From Bog-159 sp963818855 (GTDB lineage Bacteria > Acidobacteriota > Terriglobia > Bryobacterales > Bryobacteraceae), in the NCBI GenBank assembly GCA_963818855.1, contig CAWFUH010000002.1, positions 350,976 to 414,975 of the forward strand: a stretch of DNA of 64,000 bases. Direction: 5' to 3'. The translations under genes were made by a program, and so were the position numbers. The notes under the pieces are model-generated. The model did no database searches, had not been told where the DNA came from, and was given only the letters and a program-made list of their open reading frames with translations. Below are positions 1 to 9,074 of the stretch, one piece after another; within the stretch, counting starts at the first letter, position 1, and every line of letters begins with the position of its first letter.

Positions 1-34
1 CTTCATGGGCACCTCCGCGGCAGCCGTGCCGCCA

Positions 35-913
35 TCAGAAGGGAAAATCCTTTTTGACCATCTGCACCACTCCGGCCCGCGCCAGATACGTGTGGGGATT
101 CACCGGAGCGCCGCCGATACGAACTTCGTAATGCAGATGCGGGGCCGTCACGCGGCCAGTGCTGCCCACCGCGCCCACCTGATCGCCGCGCCGCACTTCC
201 TGACCTTCCACCACGCTGAAGCGGGATAGGTGCGCGTAGTAAGTTTCATAGCCGCCGCCATGATTCACAATTACCAGTTGGCCGTAGCCGCTGTACCAGG
301 CCGCGAAGGATACGATACCGTCGGCTGTGGCGCGCACGGGTGTGCCGGTAGGCGCCGAAATGTCCACGCCCGTATGCATGGCGCCTTCACCGGAGAACGG
401 ATCGGTGCGCTCGCCGAAGCCGCCCATCAGGCGGCCTTCCACCGGCCAGATGCTGGGCTGCACGTTGGTATGGAAGCGGCGCACGAAGCTGTTTTCAGAG
501 CCGTGGTAGCTGCGCAATACGCGGTAGGCCGCCACCGAGTCGGAGAACGTGGGGAGCAAACGGCCTTCTTCCGCAATGCCGGCAGGGCCTTCCAATTTCT
601 GCTTGATGCCGTAAGCGATCGAAACTTCGTTGGCGAACATCTCCAGGCTGGCCATCTGCTGGTTGGTCTGGTTGGTCACCTTCTGTAGCTTTTGGTAGCG
701 CGCGCGCAGCGCATCCACCTCACTGCGCAGTGCGTTGTAGTTGGCCACTTTCCAGGCCATTCGCGCATAACTCGAGATGAAGCCGAATATCGAAAAACAG
801 CCCAGAAGCGCCAGGGCCATCACCGCGTAGACCACGGTTAACGGAACGCGGATGCGGCGCAGCTTGCCGCGGAGGGAATGGGCCAACACCAAAATAAAAT
901 AATTCTGCTGCAT
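35..913 (-). CDS. M23 (LytM-type) membrane-anchored peptidase
   Basis: Likely peptidoglycan endopeptidase of the M23 metallopeptidase family, or a regulator of one. A basic N-terminus and one membrane segment (about residues 20-45) are followed by a short coiled-coil-like stretch (about 55-100). The LytM domain fills the C-terminal half, with the zinc motifs HTGVD (His about 180, Asp about 184) and HLH (about 259-261), plus a GYGQ...VNHGGGY core. The ATG at 913 is chosen over one nine codons upstream because the protein then starts directly before the basic/hydrophobic anchor. The catalytic ligands appear complete, so an active enzyme is plausible. It probably acts in the periplasm on cross-links during growth or division. 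Confidence 0.85.
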   Translation of the reverse strand: MQQNYFILVLAHSLRGKLRRIRVPLTVVYAVMALALLGCFSIFGFISSYARMAWKVANYNALRSEVDALRARYQKLQKVTNQTNQQMASLEMFANEVSIAYGIKQKLEGPAGIAEEGRLLPTFSDSVAAYRVLRSYHGSENSFVRRFHTNVQPSIWPVEGRLMGGFGERTDPFSGEGAMHTGVDISAPTGTPVRATADGIVSFAAWYSGYGQLVIVNHGGGYETYYAHLSRFSVVEGQEVRRGDQVGAVGSTGRVTAPHLHYEVRIGGAPVNPHTYLARAGVVQMVKKDFPF

Positions 914-1071
914 AGTCTTCTCAGCCGAACCTGGTCTCAAACAGCTTTTGCCGGGTCCGGAGGGCTATTGCGATTGGCGAATTAGTGACTGTAACAGGAC
1001 CTACGCATCCGTGTCAAGCGCATGTTTTGCTTGCAAGTTATTGAAAAAATTGGTAGTGTTGCGGTTGAGCC

Positions 1072-1884
1072 ATGTCTTTTCGGTTTCCGGGTGCTCGTTT
1101 TCTCCGAAATCTGGTAGAGAGGCGCAGCCTGCTGTTCCAACTCGTGCGGCGCGATTTCGAGCAACGCTTCGTGGGATCGGCAGTCGGCTGGATATGGGGC
1201 ATCATCCATCCCCTGGTGCTGCTGGCGAGTTGGACCTTCGTGTTCAGCATCTGTCTGCATCAGAAAATGCCGGCCGGCGAAGTGACTGGAAACTACCCGC
1301 TGTTTCTCTTCGCGGGTATGCTGCCGTGGCTGTTGTTCAGTGAAACGGTGCAGCGCTCGACATCGAGTCTGCTGGATCAGGCCAACCTGATCACAAAGAC
1401 CGTGTTCCCGGCCGAGATCGTGCCGGTTTCGATTTTCCTCTCCTCCCTTGTGAGCCACCTGATTGCGCTCGGACTGGCAGTGGCCGCGGTGGGCATCTGG
1501 CTGAATCACATCGGCCCCGGCCTGATGTTACTGCCGCTGTACATGCTGCTGCTGGGCATGTTCGCCGTGGGTCTCGGCTGGATCCTGGCGAGCCTGCAAG
1601 TGTACCTGCGGGATACGGCTCAAGTGTTGACTGTGATCCTGACGTTCTGGTTCTGGCTGACACCCATTTTTATCACCGAACAGCAGTTTCCGTCGCGATT
1701 GCGCTTTCTGCTGGCGGGCAATCCGCTCGCGTACCTGGTGCGGGCGTATCGCGAGTTGCTGCTATCGGCGCGATGGCCGGGGCCGGACGAAATAGGAATC
1801 ATGGCGGTGTTCGCGATGGCGATGTTCCTGGTGGGCGGGCTGTTCTTCCGGCATATGAAGCGCGGTTTCGCGGACGTACTGTAG
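1072..1884 (+). CDS. ABC-2 type polysaccharide export permease (Wzm/TagG-like)
   Basis: About 270 residues with six hydrophobic segments and an amphipathic N-terminus (LVRRDFEQRFVGSAVGWIWG) typical of the permease half of O-antigen/teichoic-acid type ABC exporters. The central segment FWFWLTPIFI and the loop GNPLAYLVRAYRELLL are the usual family signature. The protein would move lipid-linked glycans across the inner membrane with an ATPase of the Wzt/TagH type. No such ATPase adjoins it: the next genes lie on the other strand and form a complete, unrelated exporter. The partner is therefore elsewhere or lost. Confidence 0.8.
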   Translation: MSFRFPGARFLRNLVERRSLLFQLVRRDFEQRFVGSAVGWIWGIIHPLVLLASWTFVFSICLHQKMPAGEVTGNYPLFLFAGMLPWLLFSETVQRSTSSLLDQANLITKTVFPAEIVPVSIFLSSLVSHLIALGLAVAAVGIWLNHIGPGLMLLPLYMLLLGMFAVGLGWILASLQVYLRDTAQVLTVILTFWFWLTPIFITEQQFPSRLRFLLAGNPLAYLVRAYRELLLSARWPGPDEIGIMAVFAMAMFLVGGLFFRHMKRGFADVL

Positions 1885-1905
1885 GGCCGTTTGTAGGGCC
1901 GTATC

Positions 1906-3528
1906 TTAATCGGCCATCAAGGGGCCTTCTCCGCGCGATAGCTCCGCCAGTATGGTTTCGCGTCGGCTGTGCGCGGCCGCCACTGCCGATTCGAGCGCCA
2001 TCCAATAAATCGCCACGCCCAGCGCGGCGGCCAAAGCCAGCGTCACATAGAAAACGGTTTGGCTATCCAGCGCGTAGCGCGCCAGGAAGGCTAGAAAGAC
2101 AGGCAGCATCGCGACAGGATAGAGAAGGAACAGCAGTCCTTGCGTGCGACCGGCGCCGCCGCCTCCGGAAACGCGCTCCCCTTTCATGGCGCGCGGATAG
2201 TTGACCGAGCTCAAATTACCGACGCTCAGCAGATACAACGCGGCGATAGCCGTAACCAGAAATGCCTCTACAATCTGTCCAGGCGACACCCCCAGGCGCA
2301 GCAGCGAACAGGCGGCGGCCACCGCGGCGACTTCCAGGAAGATGAAGATGGCCGCGGCGATATTTTTGCCGGCCAGTACGCGGGAGATAGCGACCGGCGC
2401 GGCATAGTAGAGTTGCGCCGCGGAACGGTCGAATCCGAACGCATTGCCGTAAGTGACTTGGGCCAGCAGAAACAGGGCGTACAGGCTGACCACCGTCAGG
2501 AAATTGCCCGATACGCCGGACTGCACCATCCGGCCGTTCAGCATCGCAGGAAGCCAAACTACGAGGCCGAAGGAGAAGCCCATCACGAAGACGAGCCGGA
2601 AGCGCGGCGTGCGGACCAGCGAATGCAGCTCCTTTTCGACAATGGCGGCCAGCGGATCGGGCAGGAGCAGCCCGGGCAGCCGGTACAGCCGCGCGGTGAA
2701 AGCACGGTCCCTGGCGGAAGCCACCGTCGCCTGTGCCTCCTGGAAGTCATATCGCAAGCTGCGCGCGAACTGCCAGCGGCCGAACAAGTACGCCGCGCTT
2801 GTCCAACTCAACAGAATGGCGATGGTGGCGTAGAGATCTCCAGCCGATGGCGCGAGCATGAAATGCGCCGCGGCGCCCCAGGGCCAGATCGTGTTTGCAG
2901 CCGCGGGCAAAACTGGCCCGAATCGCCGCCCGGTGACGCCCGTCACCATCAGCAAGCGCGGCAGCACTCCGATGGTCATCAGCAGCAGCGCCAGCACTTC
3001 ACGGATGCCCTTGCGGCTCAAGAGCCGGTCCAGCAAGTTACGCAATCCGGCCGCCAGCATCAGGTTGAATGCCGCGAAGAGAATGACGGCCAGGGGAATG
3101 CGCACGATCGGGATCGATCCGCCGAATGCCGGATTCCGCAGCAGTCCGATGGCGGTGCCCGCCAACAGCAGCAGCAGTTCCGCGCAGGTGGTGATGCGCA
3201 GCAGCACTTCGGCCAGGAACAGCGATCGCCGCGGCACGGGGTAGATCAGCAACTTGCGCAGGTCGAGCGAGGCTCCCATGGTGGCCGACGCCAGCGGCGC
3301 CAGTTGCCAGTACGCGAAGACGGCCAGCAGGCCGGCAGGCAAAAAGCTCACAATCTGCTTGCGCAGTTCGGGCGTGGCCGTGAGTTCCTCGGCTACCGCG
3401 GCGAGAAGCGTCCAGAAGCCGTACCACAGGACTCCCACGATTATGGAAAACGCGGCGCCGCGGCGGCCGGATGCCCGCCGGAACAGGCGCATGCTGAGCC
3501 ACTGCACGCGCAGGATGGCCCGCATCAT
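1906..3528 (-). CDS. ABC transporter permease (large ABC-2-like)
   Basis: About 540 residues with many hydrophobic segments, for example around residues 25-45, 60-85, 145-165 and 180-210 and a cluster near the C-terminus. The start is the first of two ATG codons in ATGATG at 3528, which overlaps the stop of the upstream ATPase gene (ATGA), a sign of translational coupling. A longer open frame upstream is only the shadow of the ATPase gene. With that ATPase it should make a heterodimeric exporter. The substrate cannot be told from sequence; the N-terminal MMRAILRVQWLSMRLF type is common in acidobacterial exporters of unknown cargo. Confidence 0.75.
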   Translation of the reverse strand: MMRAILRVQWLSMRLFRRASGRRGAAFSIIVGVLWYGFWTLLAAVAEELTATPELRKQIVSFLPAGLLAVFAYWQLAPLASATMGASLDLRKLLIYPVPRRSLFLAEVLLRITTCAELLLLLAGTAIGLLRNPAFGGSIPIVRIPLAVILFAAFNLMLAAGLRNLLDRLLSRKGIREVLALLLMTIGVLPRLLMVTGVTGRRFGPVLPAAANTIWPWGAAAHFMLAPSAGDLYATIAILLSWTSAAYLFGRWQFARSLRYDFQEAQATVASARDRAFTARLYRLPGLLLPDPLAAIVEKELHSLVRTPRFRLVFVMGFSFGLVVWLPAMLNGRMVQSGVSGNFLTVVSLYALFLLAQVTYGNAFGFDRSAAQLYYAAPVAISRVLAGKNIAAAIFIFLEVAAVAAACSLLRLGVSPGQIVEAFLVTAIAALYLLSVGNLSSVNYPRAMKGERVSGGGGAGRTQGLLFLLYPVAMLPVFLAFLARYALDSQTVFYVTLALAAALGVAIYWMALESAVAAAHSRRETILAELSRGEGPLMAD

Positions 3529-4283
3529 TTGAGCCACTCCAGTTCGTGGAACTCGTGCCCTGCGCCCACCACGCGCACAAAAACATCTTCCAGCGATTCT
3601 GTTCCAGCGCGCAATTCGTCCATGGCGCCCTCGCGCACGATCTTGCCCTTGTCGATGATGGCCACGCGGTCGCACAGCCGTTCGACCACTTCCAGCACGT
3701 GCGAGGTTAGGAAGATGGTGGCCCCGCGGCGCACCTGGTCGAGCAGAATGTCCTTCATCAGGCGGGCGCCCACCGCATCGACGCCCTCGAAGGGTTCGTC
3801 CATCAGGAACAGATCCGGATGATGGATCAGCGAAGCGGCCATGGCCAGGCGCTTGCGCATGCCCTTGGAATACTCGGCGATCAGTTTGCGCTTCTCGCGC
3901 AGTTCGAACAAGTCCAACAGCGACTGGGCGCGCTCGATGGCCATCGGCCGTGCCAGCCCATACATGCGGCCCACGAACTCCAGGAACTCGGCGCCCGTCA
4001 GCCGGTCGAACAACAGGGACTCGTCGGGCACCAGTCCGATGCGCCGCTTGATCGCCAGTTCGTCCTCCGCAAGTGCCATGCCGAGCAGTTCGATGGAGCC
4101 GGAAGTAGGCGGGATCAGGCCCGTCAGCATGCGAATGGTGGTGGATTTGCCCGCGCCGTTGGGACCCAGAAATCCGAAAAAACATCCGCGCGGCACCACC
4201 AGGTCGACACCGTCTACCGCGGCCTTGTCTCCGTAAACCTTGCGGAGGTTGTGAACGGCGATGGCCGGGCCGGAGTCCGTCAT
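3525..4283 (-). CDS. ABC transporter ATP-binding protein
   Basis: Nucleotide-binding subunit of about 252 residues. Walker A is GPNGAGKS (about residues 39-46), the signature is YSKGMRKRLAMA (about 138-149), and Walker B is LFLMDEP (about 157-163) followed by the H-loop region TSHVLEVVERL. It belongs to the CcmA/drug-exporter type ATPase class. The 3' end overlaps the permease start by four bases, so the pair forms an operon transcribed leftwards. A C-terminal tail of about 40 residues after the core is normal for this class. Confidence 0.9.
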   Translation of the reverse strand: MTDSGPAIAVHNLRKVYGDKAAVDGVDLVVPRGCFFGFLGPNGAGKSTTIRMLTGLIPPTSGSIELLGMALAEDELAIKRRIGLVPDESLLFDRLTGAEFLEFVGRMYGLARPMAIERAQSLLDLFELREKRKLIAEYSKGMRKRLAMAASLIHHPDLFLMDEPFEGVDAVGARLMKDILLDQVRRGATIFLTSHVLEVVERLCDRVAIIDKGKIVREGAMDELRAGTESLEDVFVRVVGAGHEFHELEWLK

Positions 4284-4295
4284 GCAACCACGCCC

Positions 4296-5012
4296 CTAAC
4301 CGAAGAACTTCACCGCCATGCGCTGCCACCACTGCCAATCGTGGCCCGTCCCGTCGCCCCAGACGTCCAGCCAGTGCGGAATCTGCTTGCCGCTCATTAT
4401 GCCGGCCAGACGCAGATTCTCACTCAAGCAGATATCGGTTTCGCCGGTGGCCAACACCATGCTCATGCCGGTCCGGTACTCGTTCAAATAGCGCTCATCG
4501 GTGAGATTCGGCAGAAAATCCGGCGGGCAGTTGAAATAGCAGTTCTCGTCATAATATCCGTTAAGGAATTGATGTATGTCGAACGCGCCGCCCATACTGA
4601 CGCAGGGACCCACCAGGTCAGGATGGCGTAGAGCGAAATTGACGCAATGATAACCGCCGAAACTGCATCCGGTGACCGCCACGCGCGCTTGGGGATTGCG
4701 GGCCTGGATAAACGGCAACGCTTCGTAGATTACGTAGCTCTCGTACTGCAGGTGCCGCAGCACGCGTTCGCGCGGCGGAATGCCGCGGTTATACCAGCTT
4801 TCCGCGTCCACGCTATCGAGGCAGAAAGCTTGCAGGCGGCCGGCGTCGTACTGGTAGCCGATGGCCCCGATCATACCCCGGTCTTCATAATCGTAAAAGC
4901 GACCCATGGAGGTGGGGAAAACGATGACAGGCATGCCCGCGTGCCCGAACACCAGTAGCTGCATGTCTCTTTGCAAATGAGGGCTGTACCACTTATGATA
5001 TTCGCGGTTCAC
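4296..5012 (-). CDS. Esterase-like alpha/beta hydrolase
   Basis: Alpha/beta-hydrolase of the esterase D / putative acyltransferase type, about 238 residues from the chosen GTG. The nucleophile elbow is GCSFGGYH (GxSxG), followed by FALRHPDLVGPCVSMGGAFD, and the C-terminal GTGHDW supplies the likely catalytic His. The frame is open for another 33 codons upstream, but those codons run through the palindromic repeat at 5031-5070, so a start at or near 5012 (VNREYHKWYSP) is preferred; no strong ribosome-binding site decides it. No signal peptide is seen, so it is probably cytoplasmic. Substrate unknown. Confidence 0.7.
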   Translation of the reverse strand: MNREYHKWYSPHLQRDMQLLVFGHAGMPVIVFPTSMGRFYDYEDRGMIGAIGYQYDAGRLQAFCLDSVDAESWYNRGIPPRERVLRHLQYESYVIYEALPFIQARNPQARVAVTGCSFGGYHCVNFALRHPDLVGPCVSMGGAFDIHQFLNGYYDENCYFNCPPDFLPNLTDERYLNEYRTGMSMVLATGETDICLSENLRLAGIMSGKQIPHWLDVWGDGTGHDWQWWQRMAVKFFG

Positions 5013-5030
5013 TCGGAACAGTATAGCGTG

Positions 5031-5070
5031 GGGCAGGCGTCCACGCCTGCGCGGGATGTTCACGTCCCGC
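5031..5070. repeat. REP-like double palindrome in the intergenic space
   Basis: Two adjacent inverted repeats: 5033-5050 with 8-bp arms GCAGGCGT/ACGCCTGC around CC, and 5051-5070 with arms GCGGGATGT/ACGTCCCGC (one mismatch) around TC. The first palindrome, with its GTGGG lead-in, recurs in inverted orientation at 45126-45148. It lies just upstream of the esterase coding region and may be a dispersed repeat family of this genome. Confidence 0.6.
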
Positions 5071-5077
5071 CCCCGAG

Positions 5078-7198
5078 CTACCTGGTGATTCCGACCTGCG
5101 TCAGCAGCCACGCATATTCGAATGCCTGATCCTTCATGCGATCGTACCTGCCCGATGCTCCGCCATGCCCGGCGGGCTCCATTTTGATCTTCAACAGCAG
5201 CGGCGTATCATTGGTCTTCAGCGCCCGCATTCTTGCTACATACTTCGCCGGCTCCCAATACATCACCTGGCTGTCGTTGAAACTGGTCGTCACTAAGATT
5301 GCCGGATAAGCGCGTTTCTCGAGATTGTCATAAGGGCTGTAAGTCTTCATATAGTCATACGCCTCTTTCTCGTTGGGGTTGCCCCACTCCAGATACTCGC
5401 CCACGGTCAGTGGCAGAGATGCATCCATCATGGTATTCATGACATCCACGAAGGGCACGGCGGCGTGCACCGCGTGAAATAGATCCGGGCGCATGTTGAC
5501 TACTGCGCCCATCAGCAGGCCGCCGGCGCTGCCGCCCTCGATCACCAGGCGCTCCTTTGACGTCCACTTTTCCGCGATCAGAAATTCGGCGCAATCGATG
5601 AAATCCCAGAAGGTGTTTTTCTTCTTCATCAGCATGCCGTCTTCTCGCCACTGCTCACCCATCTCGTTGCCGCCGCGGATGTGGGCGATGGCATACGCCA
5701 TCCCTCTGTCGAGCAGGCTCAAGCGATTGCTGGAAAAGCTGGGAGGCGTGCCGATTCCGTAAGAGCCGTAGGCGTAGAGAAACAGCGGCGCGTGTCCGTC
5801 GCGCACGAAGCCCTTGCGGTAGACGATCGAGATCGGCACTTTGACGCCGTCGCGCGCGGTAGCCCACAGCCGCTCGCAGGCGTATTGTGTGGGATCGTAG
5901 CCGCCCAGTACGTCCTGGCGCTTCAGCAACGCGGACTGGCCGCTGTGCACGTCGTAATCGAACACGCTGGGCGGCGTGATGAAGCTTTGGTAGTTATAGC
6001 GATAGGTGTGCGAGGCGAACTCAGGCGTGCCGCCGGGTGATGCGGCGTAGACTGGTTCGGGAAACGGAATGGCCGTCCATTTGGCGTTGTGGAAGTCATA
6101 CACGCGCAGGTGGTCGAGTGCGCTCGACCGTTCCACCGAGACGGCGAAATCCTGGAATAGATCCAGGTGCTCGAGCAGCACGTCGTCCCGCTGCGCGATG
6201 AAAACCTTCCAGTTCCTGGGCGCCGGATCGTTTTCGGGCGCGGTCATGATAGCGAAGTTACGCCCATCCTTATTCGTGCGTATATAGAATAGATTTTCGC
6301 GATGATCCACATAGTAACGATGCTTCTTTTCGCGCGGCAGGAAGACCGTAAAATCGCCCTGCGGATGGTCCGCGCGCAGGCAGCGGTACTCGGTGGTGTC
6401 CTTACTGTCGATTCCGAGAAGCAGGTATTTCTGGTCGCGGGTTTTCTGGATGCGGATATCGTAGAGCTCATCTTTCTCGTCGTAGAGCGGCTCGAATTGA
6501 GCGGCGCCCAATACATGCCGCCACAGTTTGTCGGACCGCTTGGTGACTTCGTCTTCGGTGGTCAGGAAGAGCGTCTTGTTGTCCGCCGCCCAAGCAACCG
6601 CGGTCACACGCGCGGTGGTGTCCGGCAGCGTATCGCCCGAGCGCAGATCTTTCACTTGCAGCCCATACTGGCGGAAGCCGGTGAAATCGACGGTGTAGGC
6701 GAGCATGTTCTGATCGTCACTGACCACAAAAGCTCCCAGACCCACGAACTTGTGGGATTTCGCCAGCTCGTTCGGATCGAGCAGGATTTCCTCAGCCGCC
6801 TCCATGCTGCCCTTGCGGCGGCATTGGATCGGATACTGCTGGCCCTCGACGGTGCGCGAATAATACAGGTAATCGCCGCGGCGAAGGGGCACGGAGAGGT
6901 CGGTCTGTTTCACGTGGCCGAGCATCTCTTTGTAGAGCGCATCCTGGAACGGCGCCAGGTTGCCGGTCATGGCCGCCGTGTAGGCGTTTTCGGCTTCCAA
7001 ATAAGCGACCACCTTGGGATTAGACTTCTCGCGCAGCCAGTAGTAATTGTCCACCACGGTAGCGTCATGGCGCACTTCGCGATGATCGACCGTGGGAGCG
7101 ACGGGCGGCGTGGGATCAGCGGCGCTGACAATCAACGTGGAGAGAAGGAACAACGGAAGCGCCAGTTGGATGATGTGGTGGACTTGGGTGGGATACAT
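5078..7198 (-). CDS. S9 prolyl-oligopeptidase family, oligopeptidase B-like
   Basis: About 706 residues with a cleavable signal peptide (hydrophobic LALPLFLLSTLIV followed by SAADP), so likely periplasmic or exported. The N-terminal part (about 30-430) is the seven-bladed propeller of S9A enzymes, beginning with the typical VDHREVRHDATVVDNYYWLRE. The C-terminal hydrolase domain contains the nucleophile motif GGSAGGLLMG, the Asp-bearing stretch TSFNDSQVMYWEP and the catalytic His in PAGHGGASGR. Length and motifs match oligopeptidase B, which cleaves after basic residues in short peptides. A secreted form is common in acidobacteria and xanthomonads. Confidence 0.88.
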   Translation of the reverse strand: MYPTQVHHIIQLALPLFLLSTLIVSAADPTPPVAPTVDHREVRHDATVVDNYYWLREKSNPKVVAYLEAENAYTAAMTGNLAPFQDALYKEMLGHVKQTDLSVPLRRGDYLYYSRTVEGQQYPIQCRRKGSMEAAEEILLDPNELAKSHKFVGLGAFVVSDDQNMLAYTVDFTGFRQYGLQVKDLRSGDTLPDTTARVTAVAWAADNKTLFLTTEDEVTKRSDKLWRHVLGAAQFEPLYDEKDELYDIRIQKTRDQKYLLLGIDSKDTTEYRCLRADHPQGDFTVFLPREKKHRYYVDHRENLFYIRTNKDGRNFAIMTAPENDPAPRNWKVFIAQRDDVLLEHLDLFQDFAVSVERSSALDHLRVYDFHNAKWTAIPFPEPVYAASPGGTPEFASHTYRYNYQSFITPPSVFDYDVHSGQSALLKRQDVLGGYDPTQYACERLWATARDGVKVPISIVYRKGFVRDGHAPLFLYAYGSYGIGTPPSFSSNRLSLLDRGMAYAIAHIRGGNEMGEQWREDGMLMKKKNTFWDFIDCAEFLIAEKWTSKERLVIEGGSAGGLLMGAVVNMRPDLFHAVHAAVPFVDVMNTMMDASLPLTVGEYLEWGNPNEKEAYDYMKTYSPYDNLEKRAYPAILVTTSFNDSQVMYWEPAKYVARMRALKTNDTPLLLKIKMEPAGHGGASGRYDRMKDQAFEYAWLLTQVGITR

Positions 7199-7391
7199 GC
7201 AGCCGATTATATCGCGCAGGTCGCCGCTTGCTCCGCGCGACGCGTTGGGATAGTCTGATTCCTGGGTATTGCCGCTGTCCGTCCGCTAAAAGTCGATTCA
7301 CCGCGATCCGTCTGAGCCATCGCTCGTAGACTGGGCGCGGTGAATTTTATACGTTCTAACCCCAAACAACTCTTTCCCAAGGAGATATGGA

Positions 7392-8462
7392 ATGCAGGAG
7401 TGTTTCGACTTGACGGCCATCGGCGCGACCCCCACGTTAGTGTCCGCCTTTCGGCCATATGAATTGCGCGGCCTGCTGCTGGGACGCGTGTCCGTGGTGC
7501 ACGGCGATCGGTACAGGATTTACACGGCGCGCGGGGAGATGGCCGCCGAAGCCATCGGGGCGCTGCTCTACCGCGCAGAGCGTTCCGCATGGCCCGCGGT
7601 GGGCGACTGGGTGGCGGCGCAGGCGGTCGGGCCCGGGGAAACCCTGATACACGCGGTGCTGCCGCGGCATACGATGTTCTCGCGGCGTGCCGCCGGGAGC
7701 CGCGAAGAGGAGCAGGTGATCGCCGCCAACATCGATCTGGCGCTGATCGTCTGCGGCCTCGATCAGGATTTCAACGTGCGCCGTATCGAGCGCTACCTCA
7801 CGCTGGCGCACGCGAGCGGCGTGGACGCAGCCATCGTGCTGAACAAATCCGATCTGTGCGCGGACCTGGATGCGCACCTGGGAGAAGCTGCGCGCGTGGC
7901 AGGGCGTTCCCCGGTGGTGGCCATCGCCGCGCGCGGGGCAGGCGACATCGACCCGGTAGTGCGGCTGCTGCGCCCGGAACTGACAGTGGCGCTGCTGGGG
8001 TCCTCCGGCGCTGGAAAATCGACGCTGGTGAATCGGCTCCTGGGCCAGCAACGGCAACGCGTCCAGGCAGTTCGGGAATGTGACAGCCGCGGCCGGCACA
8101 CCACCACGTATCGGGAACTGCTGCCGTTGCCGCAGGGCGGCGCGCTCATCGACACGCCCGGAATGCGCGAGCTGCAATTGTGGGCGGACCAGGACAGCCT
8201 GGATTCCGCCTTCGCGGAAATCGCGTCGTTCGCGGCGCAGTGCCGTTTCCGCGATTGCAGCCACTTGGTGGAAGAAGGCTGCGCGGTCCGGGCGGCTGTT
8301 GAAACAGGGGAGTTGGATGCGCGCCGCTGGGAAAGCTATCGCAAGCTGCGCGCCGAAATCGCCTGGCACACGCGCCAGACCGATATGCAGGCCGCACAGG
8401 CCCAGAAGAAAAAATGGAAAGCGATCCACAAAGCCATGCGGGTGGATCACAAGCGCGGGTGA
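7392..8462 (+). CDS. rsgA: Ribosome small-subunit-dependent GTPase RsgA
   Basis: Circularly permuted GTPase of about 356 residues. An OB-fold-like N-terminus (about 20-100) precedes the G4 motif NKSD, then G1 GSSGAGKST, the switch region GRHTTTYRE and G3 DTPGMRE. The C-terminal zinc knuckle is Cys-x5-Cys-x-His-x5-Cys (CRFRDCSHLVEEGC). The order G4-G1-G3 is diagnostic of RsgA/YjeQ, a late 30S assembly factor. A clear ribosome-binding site AAGGAGAT lies just upstream of the ATG. A basic C-terminal tail rich in Gln/Lys follows the knuckle, as in other family members. Confidence 0.93.
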   Translation: MQECFDLTAIGATPTLVSAFRPYELRGLLLGRVSVVHGDRYRIYTARGEMAAEAIGALLYRAERSAWPAVGDWVAAQAVGPGETLIHAVLPRHTMFSRRAAGSREEEQVIAANIDLALIVCGLDQDFNVRRIERYLTLAHASGVDAAIVLNKSDLCADLDAHLGEAARVAGRSPVVAIAARGAGDIDPVVRLLRPELTVALLGSSGAGKSTLVNRLLGQQRQRVQAVRECDSRGRHTTTYRELLPLPQGGALIDTPGMRELQLWADQDSLDSAFAEIASFAAQCRFRDCSHLVEEGCAVRAAVETGELDARRWESYRKLRAEIAWHTRQTDMQAAQAQKKKWKAIHKAMRVDHKRG

Positions 8463-8482
8463 GTCTTTCGGCGCGAAGGTCT

Positions 8483-8917
8483 CTACGCCTGTGAAAAGCC
8501 GGCGGGCCGTTCGCCCATTTTATAGGCAATGTAGGTCAGCACGCCGGCCATTTCGTCCAGTGCGCGCCGGGCCTGCCGGGCGGATGCGTTGCGCGTCAAA
8601 CAAAACCACAGATGCATAATCCGGTAGTCCAGCATCAAAAGGTGATGCGCCGCCGGGCGAGGCTCCATATCGCTCGCATGGTTCAACAGAAAGCAAAGCA
8701 TCCGGTAATCTTTATCGAGAGCGCGGTGCAGGCGATCGAGTGGGATGTCCACGACGGGTTGCCGCAGGGCTTCCCGAACCTCCAAGACACTCAACTGCGA
8801 GATTACAGTACTATGCTCTCCGACCTGTTCTTCGCTCAGCAGGAGGAGGATCGTGTAGCGCAACCAGTACGCGAACAACGCAACCGAAAACGTGAGAATC
8901 AGTATTGTCTCAACCAT
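8483..8917 (-). CDS. Hypothetical single-pass membrane protein
   Basis: About 144 residues with one N-terminal membrane segment (ILILTFSVALFAYWLRYTILLLL, residues 5-27). A helical cytoplasmic domain follows, with conserved-looking basic and aromatic positions (DKDYRMLCFLLNHA, LDYRIMHLWFCL). No family is recognised. It stands alone between rsgA and galU, converging with rsgA. Confidence 0.6.
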   Translation of the reverse strand: MVETILILTFSVALFAYWLRYTILLLLSEEQVGEHSTVISQLSVLEVREALRQPVVDIPLDRLHRALDKDYRMLCFLLNHASDMEPRPAAHHLLMLDYRIMHLWFCLTRNASARQARRALDEMAGVLTYIAYKMGERPAGFSQA

Positions 8918-9074
8918 CAGCCCTGCGACACGGCGTAATAGGAAACCGTCGAGTAATTATATCACCCACGAATCCCAGGTGCAACGGTTTTTGATAAGAT
9001 TTCTAGTACGCCTGTTACCAAAGATATTTATTTATTTTTTGCGTTCCGGCCATCCCTAGGTAAAGTATTGAAAA

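Noticed and set aside
2140..3822. 560-codon plus-strand open frame opposite the ABC exporter
   Set aside because: Gln/Arg-rich product with no motif, antisense to two well-supported genes; a GC-skew shadow.
1906..4338. Single 810-codon frame covering both ABC genes
   Set aside because: Its first 270 residues are out-of-frame ATPase sequence; the permease starts at the ATGATG overlapping the ATPase stop.
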